Source of the DNA: Archivesica marissinica
Taxonomy: Eukaryota; Mollusca; Bivalvia; Venerida; Vesicomyidae
Direction of reading: 5' to 3'
Length of the DNA stretch: 64,000 bases
Assembly (NCBI GenBank): GCA_014843695.1
Contig: CM026387.1
Span: 77,750,106 to 77,814,105, forward strand
The notes under the pieces are model-generated. The model searched no databases. It had not been told where the DNA came from and worked only from the letters and a program-made list of their open reading frames with translations. Below are positions 61,901 through 64,000 of the stretch, one piece after another (the stretch's first letter is position 1; each line of letters opens with the position of its first letter). A program made the position numbers and the translations under genes.

Positions 61901-64000
61901 GCGTTCTGGTGGTATTTGGGACTGAAATAGATGGTCTTATTACTGGAGTTCTACTGGTATTTGGGACTGAAATAGGTGGTCTTATTACTGGAGTTCTACT
62001 GGTATTTGGGACTGAAATAGGTGGTCTTATTACTGGCGTTCTGCTGGTATTTGGGACTGAAATAGATGGTCTTATTACTGGAATTCTACTGGTATTTGGG
62101 ACTGAAATAGGTGGTCTTATTACTGGAATTCTACTGGTATTTGGGACTGAAATAGATGGTCTTATTACTGGAATTCTACTGGTATTTGGGACTGAAATAG
62201 ATGGTCTTATTACTGGAATTCTACTGGTATTTGGGACTGAAATAGGTGGTCTTATTACTGGAATTCTACTGGTATTTGGGACTGAAATAGATGGTCTTAT
62301 TACTGGAATTCTACTGGTATTTGGGACTGAAATAGATGGTCTTATTACTGGAATTCTACTGGTATTTGGGACTGAAATAGGTGGTCTTATTACTGGAGTT
62401 CTGGTATCATTTGGAACTGAAATAGGTGGTCTTATTACTGGAGATCTGGTATCATTTGGAACTGAAATAGGTGGTCTTATTACTGGAGTTCTGGTATCAT
62501 TTGGAACTGAAATAGGTGGTCTTATTACTGGAGTTCTGGTATCATATGGAACTGAAATAGGTGGTCTTATTACTGGAGTTCTGGTATCATTTGGAACTGA
62601 AATAGGTGGTCTTATTACTGGAGTTCTGGTATCATTTGGAACTGAAATAGATGGTCTTATTACTGGAGTTCTGGTGGTATTTGGGACTGAAATAGGTGGT
62701 CTTATTGCTGGAGTTCTGGTGGTATTTGGGACTGAAATAGGTGGTCTTATTACTGGAGTTCTGGTATCATTTGGAACTGAAATAGGTGGTCTTATTACTG
62801 GAGATCTACTGGTATTTGGTACTGAAATAGATGGTCTTATTACTGGAGTTCTACTGGTATTTGGGACTGAAATAGGTGGTCTTATTACTGGAGTTCTGCT
62901 GGTATTTGGGACTGAAATAGGTGGTCCTATTACTGGAGAAATAATGGTATTTGGGACTGAAATAGATGGTCTTATTACTGGAGTTCTGCTGGTATTTGGG
63001 ACTGAAATAGGTGGTCCTATTACTGGAGAAATAATGGTATTTGGGACTGAAATAGGTGGTCTTATTACTGGAATTCTACTGGTATTTGGGACTGAAATAG
63101 ATGGTCTTATTACTGGAATTCTACTGGTATTTTGGACTGAAATAGGTGGTCTTATTACTGGAGTTCTGGTATCATATGGAACTGAAATAGGTGGTCTTAT
63201 TACTGGAGTTCTGGTATCATTTGGGACTGAAATAGGTGGTCTTATTACTGGAGTTCTGGTATCATTTGGAACTGAAATAGGTGGTCTTATTGCTGGAGTT
63301 CTGGTGGTATTTGGAACTGAAATAGGTGGTCTTATTACTGGAGTTCTGGTATCATTTGGAACTGAAATAGGTGGTCTTATTGCTGGAGTTCTGGTGGTAT
63401 TTGGGACTGAAATAGGTGGTCTTATTACTGGAGTTCTGGTATCATTTGGAACTGAAATAGGTGGTCTTATTACTGGAGATCTACTGGTATTTGGGACTGA
63501 AATAGATGGTCTTATTACTGGAGTTCTGGTATCATTTGGAACTGAAATAGATGGTCTTATTACTGGAGTTCTACTGGTATTTGGGACTGAAATAGATGGT
63601 CTTATTACTGGAGATCTACTGGTATTTGGGACTGAAATAGGTGGTCTTATTACTGGCATTCTGGTGGTATTTGGGACTGAAATAGGTGGTCTTATTACTG
63701 GAGATCTACTTGTATTTGGGACTGAAATAGATGGTCTTATTACTGGAGTTCTGGTATCATTTGGAACTGAAATAGATGGTCTTATTACTGGAGTTCTACT
63801 GGTATTTGGGACTGAAATAGATGGTCTTATTACTGGAGTTCTACTGGTATTTGGGACTGAAATAGGTGGTCTTATTACTGGCGTTCTGGTGGTATTTGGG
63901 ACTGAAATAGGTGGTCTTATTACTGGAGTTCTACTGGTATTTGGGACTGAAATAGATGGTCTTATTACTGGAGTTCTACTGGTATTTGGGACTGAAATAG
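52919..64000. repeat. 45-bp satellite, over 11 kb and continuing
   Basis: Roughly 245 units of 45 bp, with core ACTGAAATAGGTGGTCTTAT and a variable half that is either CTACTGGTATTTGGG or CTGGTATCATTTGGA; GGTGG/GATGG is a second common variant. Before about 57 kb many units have single-base indels; after that they are cleaner. Blocks recur at about 5.4 kb spacing (57.2 kb with 62.6 kb). Two frames, one on each strand, are free of stops through long stretches. The array starts right at the gap and leaves the window. Confidence 0.95.

Noticed and set aside
61779..63659. 626-codon minus-strand open frame with a 15-residue proline-rich repeat (TPVIRPPISVPNTSR)
   Set aside because: The 45-bp period is a multiple of three, so any frame without a stop in one unit stays open. 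The plus strand is equally open, and frameshifts abound in the left part of the array. No start context, splice sites or codon-position bias can be seen.

Overview
The window is eukaryotic (metazoan) genomic DNA. It has AT-rich introns, GT-AG splice junctions, tRNA-derived SINEs, a LINE, MITE-like elements and many kilobases of tandem repeats. The repeat style suggests a marine invertebrate, probably a bivalve mollusc; that taxonomic call is an inference.

The only host gene I can support is an RNF213-like gene (giant AAA+ ATPase / E3 ubiquitin ligase) on the + strand. Nineteen coding exons between 25169 and 51918 join with consistent reading phases into about 965 codons. They run from the end of the third AAA module, through a complete fourth AAA module (Walker A in the exon at 28630, Walker B at 30467, sensor-1 region at 33716), into the conserved region that follows it. 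The N-terminal part, the RING finger and the C-terminus are outside the window or in gaps.

Layout. 1-17848: copy A of part of the gene, holding nine exons (4470-14640) and their introns. 17849-18848: exactly 1000 Ns. 18849-23893: a decayed L1-like LINE. 25169-33825: eight exons including the AAA4 core. 34265-50284: copy B, nearly identical to copy A in exons, introns and most transposon insertions. 50285-51918: two further exons. 51919-52918: another 1000-N gap. 52919-64000: a 45-bp satellite running off the window. Copies A and B differ in only three amino acids over about 456 codons, and copy A stops exactly at the gap. The simplest reading is two haplotypes scaffolded in series; a very recent tandem duplication is the alternative.

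The most striking observation is that four separate tandem arrays in this one gene are built from its own splice junctions. The 20-bp array after the exon at 4470/37751, the 69-bp array after the exon at 11109/44204 and the 47-bp array after the exon at 25730 each repeat the exon's last bases together with its 5' splice site. The 74-bp array before the exon at 28630 repeats its 3' splice site and first exon bases. In the 20-bp array every unit is an acceptor-like AG fused to a donor GTAAGG, which has the form of a recursive splice site, repeated about 25 times. Other arrays (62-bp, 43-bp, two of 45-bp, GACA) show no such link to a junction.
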